A stretch of DNA of 9,779 nt from assembly GCA_029933755.1 (NCBI GenBank), contig JAOZNO010000090.1, positions 1-9,779 on the forward strand, in the 5' to 3' direction. Position 1 is the first letter of the stretch, and every line of letters begins with the position of its first letter. The notes below the pieces were generated by a model, which did not search any database, was not told the DNA's origin, and saw only the letters and a program-made list of their open reading frames with translations. The DNA comes from Bacteroidales bacterium (lineage in GTDB: Bacteria > Bacteroidota > Bacteroidia > Bacteroidales > NBLH01). The position numbers and the translations under genes are program-made. Shown here in pieces: positions 1 through 7,450 of this stretch.

Positions 1-13
1 AATTTATTTTGTA

Positions 14-54
14 CGATGCAAGCATCGGGGAATTAAACCCACTGGTGGGATTAA
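14..54. repeat. Short palindromic stretch at the left edge
   Basis: Two inverted repeats lie side by side. CGATGC/GCATCG (14-19 and 22-27) has a 2-nt centre, and CCCAC/GTGGG (38-42 and 45-49) is flanked by imperfectly complementary AATTAAA and ATTAAATT. It may be the end of a repeat element or a terminator for a gene left of the window. An open frame runs from the edge to about position 82 but resembles no protein I recognise. Confidence 0.35.
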
Positions 55-70
55 ATTCAATAATAAGTAT

Positions 71-78
71 TATATTTG
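71..78 (+). promoter_or_regulatory. Candidate Bacteroidota -7 element
   Basis: TATATTTG matches the Bacteroidota sigma-factor -7 consensus TAnnTTTG exactly. It lies 26 bp before the ATG of the DHOD-like gene, which would give a short leader. No good -33 TTG is visible about 19-20 bp upstream, so the assignment rests on one half of the promoter only. Confidence 0.35.
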
Positions 79-104
79 TTAAGTAAATTTTAAAAACCAA
101 AACT

Positions 105-1109
105 ATGTCTGATTTAAGTACAAAATATTTAGGCCTTTCGTTAAAAAATCCTATCATAATTGCCAGTTCAGGCTTAACCGATTCTGTAGAATCAATAAAA
201 ATATTGGAAAAAAATGGTGCAGCAGCAGTTGTGCTAAAATCATTATTTGAAGAGGAAATTGTGGCTGAAATGGATGCTAATTTAAAGAAAATGGCATCAA
301 GTAGCTTTATTTATCCCGAAACTTTAGACTTTTATGAAGATTCAGATGAGGAAAACTTAAGTATGAAGTATCTTGAACTGATTACTGATGTGAAAAAGGA
401 AGTGAAGATTCCGATTATTGCAAGTATTAATTGCGTAACTGCCGATCAATGGACATTTTTTCCAAAACAGATTGCGGAATCTGGTGCTGATGCTATTGAG
501 TTAAACTTATTTTTACTGCCTTCAGATTTTAATCGGGATAGTAAAGCGAATGAAAAAGTATATTTTGATATTATTGAAAATGTAAAAAAACAAGTAAATA
601 TTCCAATCTCACTTAAAGTAAGTTATTAGTCTTCTGATTGAGGTAGAACATTCCAGAAGTTTTCGCAATCTGGAATTTCAGGATTGGTTATTTTTAATAA
701 AATTTATAGTCCGGATATTGATTTGGATAAAATGGAAATTACATCAGGAAAAATATTGAGCTCGCCTGAAGATATGTATATTTCATTACGATGGATGGCA
801 ATAATGTCTGGTAGAGTGGAGTGTGATTTAGCTGCATCAACCGGCGTGCATGATGGTGATGGTGTATTGAAACAACTTTTGGCTGGAGCGAATGCTGTTC
901 AAGTTGCCTCAACGGTTTATAAAAATGGCCCTGAACATATACAAGAAATGTTGAATGATATTCAAAACTGGATGGGTGAAAAGGGGTTTAAGTCCTTAGA
1001 TGAATTCAGAGGAAAAATGAGTCAGTCTGAAAGTTCAAATCCAGCAGCATTTGAGCGAGTTCAGTTTATGAAGTATTTTAGAGGATATCAACATGTGCTT
1101 AATTCATAG
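105..1109 (+). pseudogene. Dihydroorotate dehydrogenase-like protein, interrupted by two in-frame stops
   Basis: The frame is that of the PyrD-like, FMN-binding TIM-barrel protein common in Bacteroidota, usually about 325-335 aa; 334 codons are present here. The first 174 codons run from the N-terminal strand (STKYLGLSLKNPII) through SINCVTADQW and the ELNLFLLPSD strand to the lysine of SLKVSY. Codon 175 is TAG (627-629) and codon 179 is TGA (639-641). The same frame then continues without a shift through GISGLVIFN, the phosphate-binding-like DLAASTGVHDGDGVLKQLLA segment and a normal C-terminus ending in TAG at 1107-1109. Family members read roughly SYYFS.L across the break, so single substitutions at each stop would restore it. 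The position of the catalytic Cys in true class 1A enzymes (LSCPN) is occupied by LFLLP, as in this paralogous family, so a role in pyrimidine synthesis is unproven. A recent pseudogene or a local sequence error is likeliest; an independent start at TTG 684 would yield only half a barrel. Confidence 0.85.
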
Positions 1110-1139
1110 ATTGCTTGCTAATGCTTTTATGAAACATAT

Positions 1140-1167
1140 CCGTCCGACCGCTCGAGCGGTCAGACGG
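1140..1167. repeat. GC-rich 28-bp palindrome
   Basis: Two 14-bp arms meet at a CTCGAG centre with one mismatch (C1145 against A1162). The palindrome is far more GC-rich than its surroundings, which suggests an extragenic palindromic (REP-like) unit. It could also stop transcription from either side, but there is no T-run for a classical terminator. Confidence 0.6.
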
Positions 1168-1240
1168 GTACAAACTTCCCACATTTACTTAAAGCGTTTG
1201 TGATATGCTTAATTCTTCAATGTTACTTATATAAGAGAGC

Positions 1241-1403
1241 GTCATGGCGAGTCCCAAGTCCCAGGAAAGAGCCCACAAAGTGTTATGACAACTTATCCGC
1301 CAAGCTGCTCAAAACGGCTAGGCGGGTTTAGATTACATTCTAGCAACTTACTCATTTACAGCTTCTTTTAAAAAAGTTGTTATTAGTAGGAACGAAGCCA
1401 TCC
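1241..1403. repeat. Possible dispersed hairpin repeat split by about 136 bp
   Basis: GTCATGGCGAG (1241-1251) and GGAACGAAGCCATCC (1389-1403) resemble the two halves of a hairpin repeat of the form GTCATTGCGAG..GAACGAAGCAATC that I recall from many bacterial genomes. Here ATGGC in the left half pairs with GCCAT in the right half, so both halves carry the matching change relative to that form. The DNA between contains the AGTCCCA tandem pair and the 1297-1325 hairpin, as if something had inserted into the loop. This is a resemblance from memory, not a search result. Confidence 0.4.
1297..1325. repeat. GC-rich imperfect hairpin
   Basis: CCGCC (1297-1301) pairs with GGCGG (1321-1325). After one A-A mismatch the stem continues as AGC/GCT, a T-G wobble and a G-C pair, closing on a 7-nt loop (CTCAAAA). 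It lies inside the stretch that appears to split a dispersed repeat, and could be an independent palindromic insertion. Confidence 0.5.
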
Positions 1404-1483
1404 GCTGTAATTAGAAGATTTTATTTTTTACTCTTCGCTTTGACACTCTTTTTCTTGTACAGCTTATCTTTATGGCTGTTAAT

Positions 1484-3055
1484 TTATAATTTCAATATTG
1501 TAAAATCAACTCTGCGATTCTTTTTTCTTCCTTCTGCTGTTTTGTTAGATACGTATGGCTTTGCTTCCCCATATCCTTTTGCAGTCAGTCTGTTCGCTTT
1601 AATGCCGGCTTTTACCAAATATGTTTTTACTGATTCAGCTCTTTCTAAGGAAATTTTATTATTAATTTTATCTGAACCAACATTATCAGTATGTCCACTA
1701 ATTTCAATTTCAATAGCTTTATTTTCTTTAAGAACATCAATTAGCCTTTTTAGTTCAGGATGAGACCATTTACTGATTTCTGATTTTCCGGTAACAAAAA
1801 ATAAATTGTTTAAATGAACCGTTTGTCCAACCTGAATAGGCGTTAAGTATAAATTGCGCTCTATCTCATCATATTTTTTAATATTCTTTAAATCAATGTT
1901 TTCACTTACCGTGATTATGCCTTTTTTACTTGCCATAAAACTATATTCCATACCCGCTGGTAGTATTATTTTATAAGTACCATCTTCTGGGTTTGAACTT
2001 GCAACACCTACTTCTTCATTAGTCTCAAGCAATCGGTAGGTAATGTCGGCTTGAATGGGTTCTTTTGTTTTACTGTTAAGCACTTTGCCGTAGACTAAAA
2101 TTACAGGTCGTGGTTTTAAAACGTCCGGTAATTTAATTCTCCAAATATCTGCCTTACCATAAGAGTTTTCGCTTGATACCAGATAAGCATATTCTCCTGA
2201 TGCCGCCAAAGTAAAATAAGCATCAAATTCGGGAGTGTTTACAGATGGACCAAGATTTTCAGGTTCTGACCATTTTGTCCAACTGTCATCTAAACGATGA
2301 GACACAAAAATGTCATTTTTACCATAACCCGGACGGCCGTTTGTTGAAAAGTATAAGGTTTTGCCATCTGAAGCTAGAAAAGGAGAATTTTCAGCACCTT
2401 TTGTATTAATATCAGTTCCTAAATTTTTTGGTTTTGACCATCTTCCTTCTGCCTGTTTAAAGCTAATGTATAAATCCTGATCACCATGCGTGTCATCCAT
2501 TTTAATTGCATGTATTATTTTATTCTGATGTGCCGACATACAAAACTCGCCATATTTACTTTTGTTTTTAAAATCAGTAACCTCCAAATCTGTAGGTGTA
2601 CTCCAACCATCTTTAATTCTATGACTTAGAGAAAACCCTCTTCCATTATCAATAATGTTTTTTCCTTTCTTTTTATATCGTCTTCCTAAAAACAATGTGT
2701 TATTATCGGGGCTAACAGATATGGCCATATTACTTACTTCATTATTTAAAGGAATTCCTATGTTTTGCCTATTATCCCATTCACCCGAAGCTAATTTTTT
2801 AGAATACCAAATATCACCCTGCCCATAGTTTTCCGCTTCATCAATAACAAACATATATAGTGTTTTTCCATCGGGTGCAATAACCGGAACATATTCTGAT
2901 GCTTCACGGTTTATATTATTCCCCAGATTTACTTTTTCAATTTTTTCTTTAGGTAAACCTTTTACTAAATTTATTTCTTGATCTTGTGCTGAAACTGTGT
3001 GTGATAATAAAAAGCTTAAAAGTAGTAGACCTGTAAGTTTTAGTTTGTAAATCAT
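1484..3055 (-). CDS. Secreted PD40 beta-propeller / OmpA-family envelope protein
   Basis: This 523-aa protein probably sits in the periplasm, linking outer-membrane structures to peptidoglycan. Residues 1-23 form a signal peptide (hydrophobic LLLLSFLLS core, cleavage after VSA); there is no lipobox cysteine. Residues about 50-310 hold WD40-like PD40 repeats, with visible units PDGKTLYM (61-68), SPDNNTLFLG (115-124), SDGKTLYF (229-236) and ASGEYAYLVSS (285-295), and GKNDIF/GKADIW strands. Residues about 318-403 look like a carboxypeptidase-regulatory-like Ig fold (VYGKVLNSKTKEPI). Residues about 411-521 are an OmpA C-terminal domain; D457 in GHTD and R472 in LERAESV are the residues that bind diaminopimelate in this family. 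The same architecture occurs in Bacteroidota proteins related to PorE of type IX secretion, but no other T9SS gene is nearby, so the exact partner is unknown. Length and domains look complete. No clear promoter was found in the 240-bp upstream gap. Confidence 0.93.
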   Translation of the reverse strand: MIYKLKLTGLLLLSFLLSHTVSAQDQEINLVKGLPKEKIEKVNLGNNINREASEYVPVIAPDGKTLYMFVIDEAENYGQGDIWYSKKLASGEWDNRQNIGIPLNNEVSNMAISVSPDNNTLFLGRRYKKKGKNIIDNGRGFSLSHRIKDGWSTPTDLEVTDFKNKSKYGEFCMSAHQNKIIHAIKMDDTHGDQDLYISFKQAEGRWSKPKNLGTDINTKGAENSPFLASDGKTLYFSTNGRPGYGKNDIFVSHRLDDSWTKWSEPENLGPSVNTPEFDAYFTLAASGEYAYLVSSENSYGKADIWRIKLPDVLKPRPVILVYGKVLNSKTKEPIQADITYRLLETNEEVGVASSNPEDGTYKIILPAGMEYSFMASKKGIITVSENIDLKNIKKYDEIERNLYLTPIQVGQTVHLNNLFFVTGKSEISKWSHPELKRLIDVLKENKAIEIEISGHTDNVGSDKINNKISLERAESVKTYLVKAGIKANRLTAKGYGEAKPYVSNKTAEGRKKNRRVDFTILKL

Positions 3056-3115
3056 TTTTTTTATTGATTATTGTTAATTGAATATTTTAATTTGTACTTA
3101 GTGTTAATAAGAAAA

Positions 3116-3196
3116 AGGTGCAAAGCAACTGATAAGCAAAATGTACAGAAATTAAATTACTGCTATTAAGATAATTAACAAAGTTGCTATGCACCT
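3116..3196. repeat. 81-bp foldback element with 15-bp inverted ends
   Basis: AGGTGCAAAGCAACT (3116-3130) is the inverse complement of 3182-3196 except at one position, across a 51-bp AT-rich loop. Similarity continues a few bases outward. It lies in the spacer between two minus-strand genes, upstream of the OmpA-like gene, so it may fold in that gene's leader or in read-through RNA. The size and layout resemble a MITE-like unit; no transposase is visible. Confidence 0.55.
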
Positions 3197-3265
3197 CTTT
3201 TGCAAATTCTTCTAGTTTTCTTAGAGGCACTACTTAGACTTTCTAATGCCTACGCCTTAGCGGAA

Positions 3266-3293
3266 TTCTGAAAACTAACTTTTAATTTCAGAA
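3266..3293 (-). terminator. Weak candidate terminator hairpin after the pgpH gene
   Basis: TTCTGAAA (3266-3273) and TTTCAGAA (3286-3293) form a perfect 8-bp stem with a 12-nt loop, starting 2 bp beyond the stop codon of the minus-strand gene. On that strand the stem is not followed by a T-run, so rho-independent activity is uncertain. Confidence 0.35.
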
Positions 3294-3295
3294 AT

Positions 3296-5437
3296 CTAAC
3301 TCTCTTTAGGGTATTCAATCCGTGCATGATAAATGTTTTGAAGTTTAGCAAGAAAAATTCGTTTTGCTTCAGCAATTTCATGAAGGGTAATATCTGCATT
3401 GTCAAATTGCTTTTCCTTCATCTGGTTGTCAATTATGTTATTAACTAGTCCATTAAGTGCTTTTTCTGTGTATTCTTTAAGACTGCGTGATGCTGCTTCA
3501 ATAGAGTCAGCCATCATTAAAACAGCAGTTTCTTTTGAAAAAGGTTTAGGCCCGGGATAGATGAATTTTTCATCAATATTTATATCATTTGGATTTTCTT
3601 TTTTATATAATCGATAAAAGTACAGGGTTTTTGTAGTTCCGTGATGTGTTACAATAAAATCAATGATTTGCTGTGGTAATTTAGCTTTTTTAGCCATTTC
3701 ACCACCAATAATTACATGATTTATTATTATTTCAGCACTTTCGGTATAACTAATATCATCATGAGGGTTAATACCCGATAGCTGATTTTCGGTAAAATAA
3801 TGAGGATTGTGTAGTTTGCCTATGTCGTGATACAGTGTGCCGGTTCTGACCAATAGTGGATTACCACCTATTTCACGCACTACTTCTTCAGCTAAATTAG
3901 CCACTTGCATTGAGTGCTGAAAGGTTCCTGGTGCCTTTTCTGCCAATTGTCTAAGCAAGGGTTGGTTTGTGTCTGCAAGTTCTAATAAAGTAATATCTGA
4001 TAGAAACTTAAATATTCGTTCAAACACATAAACAAGAGGATAAGAAAGTAGTAAAAGTACTCCGTTACCTGCAAACCAGGCAAAATTAATCCATTCAATA
4101 CTTTGTATATTACCTTCCTGATATATGGATACCCCAAAATAGATGAAGAAATAGCTTAATACTGCCAGAAGTGTAGAGTTTAGAAAATGTGATCTTTTCT
4201 GTATTTTCTTTAAGCCAATAATTGCAACGATACCTGCCATGAATTGTAATAAAATAAACTCGAAGCTATTAGGCGCAAAAAAGCCCACAATGAGCATTGT
4301 TACAAAATGAGTGAATAAAGCCAGGCGTGAGTCATAAAATGTATTGATTAATAATGGTGAAATCATAAACGGAATAATATAAAGGTTTAGTTCATTAATA
4401 TCATGAACTACCTTTGATACCGCAATAGTAGATACCATCATCAATAAAATGAAAAAGGTTTTTCGTCTACTTTCCAGTACATTTTGTCTGAAACGGACTA
4501 AAAACAGGTAGATAATTAAAAAGGCAAAAAATACGATGATAAGTCTTCCGAAAATTAGTAAAGATCTGTTGGCTGTTGCCTGTAAGGAGCTTATATATGC
4601 TATCTTAAGTGATTCCAGAATTCTGAAACGATCATCGTCTACAACCTCACCTTTATAAATAATCCTTTCTCCTGCATGAACAATACCTCTTGTAAGTGAA
4701 ATGCTATTTAATTCTTCATTTTTAACTTTTTCTGATGTTTCTTTATCATAAAAAAGGTTTGGCTCAATAAACTTATTAAAATGAAGACTTTCAATAAATT
4801 CAATGCTATTATTGAGTTCTCCTTCCTTTTTTAATTCATTTAAATTACTGATAATAAAAGTGTAGGCAGATTTTAATGTATATACTTTGCTGTATTCTAT
4901 TTCATGTGCTACTTTATTTTTAATTAATTCAATTGCAAATGGTGCCTGGTTTTTATACTCATAATCTTCTTCGTATTCAAGAATACCATTTTTATAAATA
5001 TTTACAATTAATTTATTTGTGAAATCATACAGCATCTGAACAGAGTCTGCATTATACTTAACAAGTGTTTTCTTTAATATTGGGTTATTCCTGGCTTCTT
5101 TTTTATCAGAAAGATATTTTCTCCATTTTTTTTCATATTCTTTTTTGAATTCTTCTAAGTTTTGTGTTCCAATTTGCTCTTTATAATTAAAATATGGTTT
5201 AAAGTTTTTGTTTACTACATCACGTTCATCAGCCAAATCTTCTTCAAGCTTATAAATAGCAAAATCAGAAGGCGAAATTAAATCTTCGTGTAACCAGGGC
5301 TGACCCTTTTGGAATTCATAACGAAAGTTTCCTTCACCAGGGAATAGGTAAGCAACGATTAAAAAGCTGATAATAAAGAGAATAATAATGTATGCTCTTT
5401 CAAAATTATTGATAATCCAATTAATAGGTTTCTTCAA
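3296..5437 (-). CDS. pgpH: 7TM-HD family cyclic-di-AMP phosphodiesterase (PgpH/YqfF type)
   Basis: A 713-aa membrane enzyme of the family that hydrolyses cyclic di-AMP to pApA. One membrane helix (about 15-33) precedes an extracytoplasmic 7TMR-HDED domain (about 35-285), containing the typical PWLHEDLISPSDFAIY segment. Some seven hydrophobic helices follow (about 292-478). The cytoplasmic HD domain (about 490-700) keeps the metal ligands: H508 in FQHS, H537-D538 in YHDIGK, H574, H598-H599 in THHGT and D644 in MMADSIEA. The start codon is TTG (5437-5435). Reading upstream in frame there is no ATG before a TAA at 5458-5456, and the next internal Met is residue 135, beyond the first membrane helix, so TTG must be used. 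It is divergent from the thiolase gene. The spacing of 240 bp to the OmpA-like gene, with a hairpin after the stop, suggests separate transcription. The presence of this enzyme implies c-di-AMP signalling in the host, presumably with a cyclase encoded elsewhere. Confidence 0.95.
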   Translation of the reverse strand: MKKPINWIINNFERAYIIILFIISFLIVAYLFPGEGNFRYEFQKGQPWLHEDLISPSDFAIYKLEEDLADERDVVNKNFKPYFNYKEQIGTQNLEEFKKEYEKKWRKYLSDKKEARNNPILKKTLVKYNADSVQMLYDFTNKLIVNIYKNGILEYEEDYEYKNQAPFAIELIKNKVAHEIEYSKVYTLKSAYTFIISNLNELKKEGELNNSIEFIESLHFNKFIEPNLFYDKETSEKVKNEELNSISLTRGIVHAGERIIYKGEVVDDDRFRILESLKIAYISSLQATANRSLLIFGRLIIVFFAFLIIYLFLVRFRQNVLESRRKTFFILLMMVSTIAVSKVVHDINELNLYIIPFMISPLLINTFYDSRLALFTHFVTMLIVGFFAPNSFEFILLQFMAGIVAIIGLKKIQKRSHFLNSTLLAVLSYFFIYFGVSIYQEGNIQSIEWINFAWFAGNGVLLLLSYPLVYVFERIFKFLSDITLLELADTNQPLLRQLAEKAPGTFQHSMQVANLAEEVVREIGGNPLLVRTGTLYHDIGKLHNPHYFTENQLSGINPHDDISYTESAEIIINHVIIGGEMAKKAKLPQQIIDFIVTHHGTTKTLYFYRLYKKENPNDINIDEKFIYPGPKPFSKETAVLMMADSIEAASRSLKEYTEKALNGLVNNIIDNQMKEKQFDNADITLHEIAEAKRIFLAKLQNIYHARIEYPKES

Positions 5438-5522
5438 TTCGATATTTTTAAGTGTTTATAATTCAACAATATTACAAAAAAGTTTCAACATGTATATGAT
5501 TTGTTTCTAAGTAACACTCGTT

Positions 5523-5553
5523 TTTGTGTGTTCAAAATTTCTTAGTATCTTCA
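5523..5553 (+). promoter_or_regulatory. Candidate promoter of the thiolase gene
   Basis: TTTG (5523-5526) and TATCTTCA (5546-5553) are separated by 19 bp, the spacing expected for Bacteroidota -33 and -7 elements. The -7 box matches TAnnTTTG in six of eight positions. A transcript would start near 5560 and give a leader of about 30 nt before the ATG at 5593. Confidence 0.5.
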
Positions 5554-5592
5554 TCAAAAATTTAAATCTAATAATAATTTAATATTTATAAA

Positions 5593-6768
5593 ATGAAAGA
5601 AGTATATATCATTTCAGCAGTTAGAACGCCTATTGGAAGTTTTGGCGGAGCATTATCGTCGGTTTCTGCTACAAAATTGGGTGCTGCTGCTATTAAAGGT
5701 GCAATTGAAAAAGCAAATATTGACCCTAAATATATTGACGAGGTTTTTATGGGAAATGTAATTTCTGCTAATTTAGGACAGGCACCGGCACGTCAGGCGG
5801 CATTGTTTGCAGGTGTTCCAAACACAGTTCCTTGTACTACTATTAATAAAGTTTGCTCTTCGGGTATGAAATCTATTATGTTTGCTGCCCAAACTATTAT
5901 GTTGGGCGATAATGATGTGGTTGTTGCCGGTGGTATGGAAAATATGTCATCAGTACCTTATTATGTTGATTCTGTACGAAAAGGTAATAAATTGGGAGAT
6001 CAGAAATTAATTGATGGTTTGATGAAAGATGGCCTGTGGGAAGTTTATAATAATTACCATATGGGTAATGCTGCTGAACTTTGCGCCACAGAATTTAAGA
6101 TTACACGCGAAGAACAAGACAGATATGCAGTTCAATCATATGAGCGATCTGCTGATGCAACTGAGTCTGGTAAATTTAAGGAAGAGATTGTTCCTGTTGT
6201 AATAAAAACCCGCAAAGGTGAAATAATTGTGGATAAAGATGAGGAATACACAAATGTACGTTTTGATAAAATACCTTCATTACGTCCGGTTTTTGTTAAG
6301 GATGGAAGCGTAACTGCTGCAAATGCATCTACTATTAACGATGGAGCTGCTGCTTTAATTTTAATGAGTAAGGAAAAGGCAGAAGAGCTAGGTGTAAAAC
6401 CGATTGCAAAAATAACCGGCTATGCCGATGCTGCACATGAACCTGAGTGGTTTACTACAGCTCCGGTAAAAGCAATCCCAAAAGCAATTAAAAAAGCCGG
6501 ACTTACCGCTAATGATATTGAATATTACGAAATTAATGAAGCATTTTCGGTTGTGGCACTTGCTGCAATTAAGCAATTAGAATTGGATGAAAGTAAAGTG
6601 AATGTGAATGGTGGTGGTGTTTCGCTTGGTCATCCTTTAGGAGCGTCGGGTGCACGTATTACCGTAACACTTTTAAATGTGCTGAAACAAAACAATGCTA
6701 AAGTTGGTGTTGCAGCCCTTTGTAATGGGGGCGGAGGAGCTTCTTCTTTGGTGGTGGAGTTAATGTAA
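5593..6768 (+). CDS. atoB: Acetyl-CoA C-acetyltransferase (thiolase)
   Basis: This cytosolic enzyme condenses two acetyl-CoA into acetoacetyl-CoA, or cleaves acetoacetyl-CoA in reverse. The 391-aa length is exactly that of the degradative/biosynthetic thiolase II family. The nucleophile is C88 in NKVCSSGMKS. The other signatures are NEAF (315-318), H347 in GHPLGASGAR and the acid/base C377 in LCNGGGGASS. The N-terminal VYIISAVRTPIGSFGG motif supports the ATG at 5593. No hydroxyacyl-CoA dehydrogenase, CoA transferase or mevalonate gene is adjacent, so the window does not show whether it serves butyrate/ketone metabolism, amino-acid degradation or isoprenoid synthesis. The symbol is by family similarity; thlA or phaA would be equally defensible. 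The final codon and stop (6763-6768) abut and may overlap a dispersed repeat. Confidence 0.96.
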   Translation: MKEVYIISAVRTPIGSFGGALSSVSATKLGAAAIKGAIEKANIDPKYIDEVFMGNVISANLGQAPARQAALFAGVPNTVPCTTINKVCSSGMKSIMFAAQTIMLGDNDVVVAGGMENMSSVPYYVDSVRKGNKLGDQKLIDGLMKDGLWEVYNNYHMGNAAELCATEFKITREEQDRYAVQSYERSADATESGKFKEEIVPVVIKTRKGEIIVDKDEEYTNVRFDKIPSLRPVFVKDGSVTAANASTINDGAAALILMSKEKAEELGVKPIAKITGYADAAHEPEWFTTAPVKAIPKAIKKAGLTANDIEYYEINEAFSVVALAAIKQLELDESKVNVNGGGVSLGHPLGASGARITVTLLNVLKQNNAKVGVAALCNGGGGASSLVVELM

Positions 6769-6776
6769 TTTGCTGA

Positions 6777-6801
6777 GGCTCTGGTTCAAATATTCTGGGA
6801 T
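6777..6801 (+). repeat. Dispersed 25-bp inverted repeat, left copy
   Basis: The sequence begins GGCTCTGGTT and ends GGGAT. It matches the reverse complement of 8459-8483 at 23 of 25 positions; both differences are C/T transitions. Weaker similarity (9 of 14) continues outward to 6763, over the thiolase stop codon. Inward similarity stops at once. Confidence 0.7.
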
Positions 6802-6834
6802 GCCGATAATTATCTTCTATGTTTTAATTTGCAG

Positions 6835-6862
6835 GTAATTAGTCATTAAGTCATTGGTAATT
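6835..6862. repeat. Degenerate heptamer array (GTCATTA type)
   Basis: Four consecutive 7-mers, GTAATTA GTCATTA AGTCATT GGTAATT, show a period of 7. The same words recur at 9287-9342, so these are two loci of one simple-repeat family. Confidence 0.5.
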
Positions 6863-6880
6863 AAAAACAGGTGTTAATTA

Positions 6881-6960
6881 CTTGCCAGACATATGCATTG
6901 TAGATATTAAAAATATCCCAGACCCGCCTTCCATAGTGCAAAGTGCGGCGGGCAGGCAAG
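6881..6960. repeat. 80-bp nested-hairpin element (possible three-way junction)
   Basis: CTTGCC (6881-6886) pairs with GGCAAG (6955-6960) and encloses two perfect hairpins: GATATT/AATATC (6903-6908 and 6912-6917, 3-nt loop) and CCCGCC/GGCGGG (6923-6928 and 6947-6952). The order gives a three-way junction in single-stranded form. The GC-rich part contrasts with its AT-rich surroundings, and GACCCGCCTT..CGGCGGGCAGGC resembles palindromes I recall from Bacteroidota spacers. A structured RNA is possible but unsupported by any family I recognise. Confidence 0.45.
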
Positions 6961-6980
6961 CTAAACTTGAGCATTTGCTG

Positions 6981-7110
6981 ATTACACACCTTTGGTGCTA
7001 TTACTGGCATGCACTAATTTTTTTTAGCACCAAAGGTGTGTTAAGCAATAGCATTGGTTGTATGCCAATGCTGAAAAGTGTAAATTAATCAAGCACCAAA
7101 GGTGTGTAAT
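6981..7110. mobile_element. 130-bp MITE-like element with perfect 19-bp inverted ends
   Basis: ATTACACACCTTTGGTGCT (6981-6999) is the exact inverse complement of 7092-7110. A third, internal copy of 16 bp (AGCACCAAAGGTGTGT, 7026-7041) has the same orientation as the right end. Between internal copy and right end lies a perfect hairpin, AGCATTGG/CCAATGCT (7050-7057 and 7065-7072). The end motif holds its own small hairpin, CACC-AAA-GGTG. There is no transposase and no clear target duplication. An open frame across it (6882-7088) looks like chance. Confidence 0.7.
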
Positions 7111-7145
7111 ATAATATTTGATAATCAGAATGAAACTCTTATTAA

Positions 7146-7376
7146 ATGGAAGAAGTATTCCCCGATAAAAAACAATTAATTGAATTGCTTGAGTTTAAAA
7201 TGCCTTTTGGAAAATACAAGGGCTGGGTAATTATGGATTTACCGGAGCATTACCTGGTATGGTTTAATCAAAAAGGATTCCCGCAAGGTAAACTTGGTGA
7301 GTTAATGAATCTTGCTTACGAAATCAGGCTAAATGGTTTGGAGGGTATGGTAAGAAAAATACGCATTATTAAATAG
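7146..7376 (+). CDS. DUF3820 family protein
   Basis: This 76-aa protein matches the small DUF3820 family, sometimes labelled putative quorum-sensing-regulated virulence factor; the molecular function is not established. Family hallmarks are all present: MPFGKYKGW (19-27), DLPEHYLVWF (31-40), KGFPQGKLGELM (43-54) and the closing EIRLNGLE (59-66). It is soluble, with no signal peptide or membrane helix. Length is normal for the family and the ATG at 7146 gives a natural N-terminus. It stands alone, 36 bp after a MITE-like element and 227 bp before the next gene. TAATATTTG (7111-7119 region) only loosely resembles a -7 box, so promoter position is open; the neighbouring repeat could carry one. 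Confidence 0.88.
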   Translation: MEEVFPDKKQLIELLEFKMPFGKYKGWVIMDLPEHYLVWFNQKGFPQGKLGELMNLAYEIRLNGLEGMVRKIRIIK

Positions 7377-7450
7377 GACTGCTATGGTTTAGGTGTCCTG
7401 TATTATGGGTGTAACTGTCATTTAGGTAATAAAGGCTTGCGTTAGAGTAA

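Larger units (their letters stand above)
1110..1483. other. Non-coding interval rich in small repeats
   Basis: This 374-bp gap lies between the converging DHOD-like pseudogene and the OmpA-like gene. I see no credible gene. It holds two GC-rich hairpins, a perfect AGTCCCA tandem pair (1250-1263) and two pieces of what looks like one dispersed repeat. The open frame at 1377-1763 runs antisense into the OmpA-like gene and is a shadow of it. Confidence 0.6.

Noticed and set aside
2..82. Open frame from the left edge
   Set aside because: Only about 26 codons, dominated by palindromic sequence, with no recognised protein family.
684..1109. Independent short gene starting at TTG 684
   Set aside because: It is the C-terminal half of the DHOD-like barrel in the same frame as 105-629; half a TIM barrel would not be expected to fold alone.
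1377..1763. 128-codon plus-strand frame, hydrophobic product
   Set aside because: It lies almost wholly antisense to the C-terminal OmpA domain at 1484-3055, whose motifs are unmistakable; the hydrophobicity is an artefact of reading the complement.
6388..6576. 62-codon minus-strand frame
   Set aside because: Antisense to the conserved thiolase gene, Cys-rich by chance of codon complement.
5593..6768. Part of a butyrate or isoprenoid operon
   Set aside because: No partner enzyme is adjacent on either side, and the following 377 bp are repeats.
6882..7088. 68-codon plus-strand frame
   Set aside because: It runs across a GC-rich hairpin element and most of the 130-bp MITE-like element, starts inside a stem and shows no protein family features.
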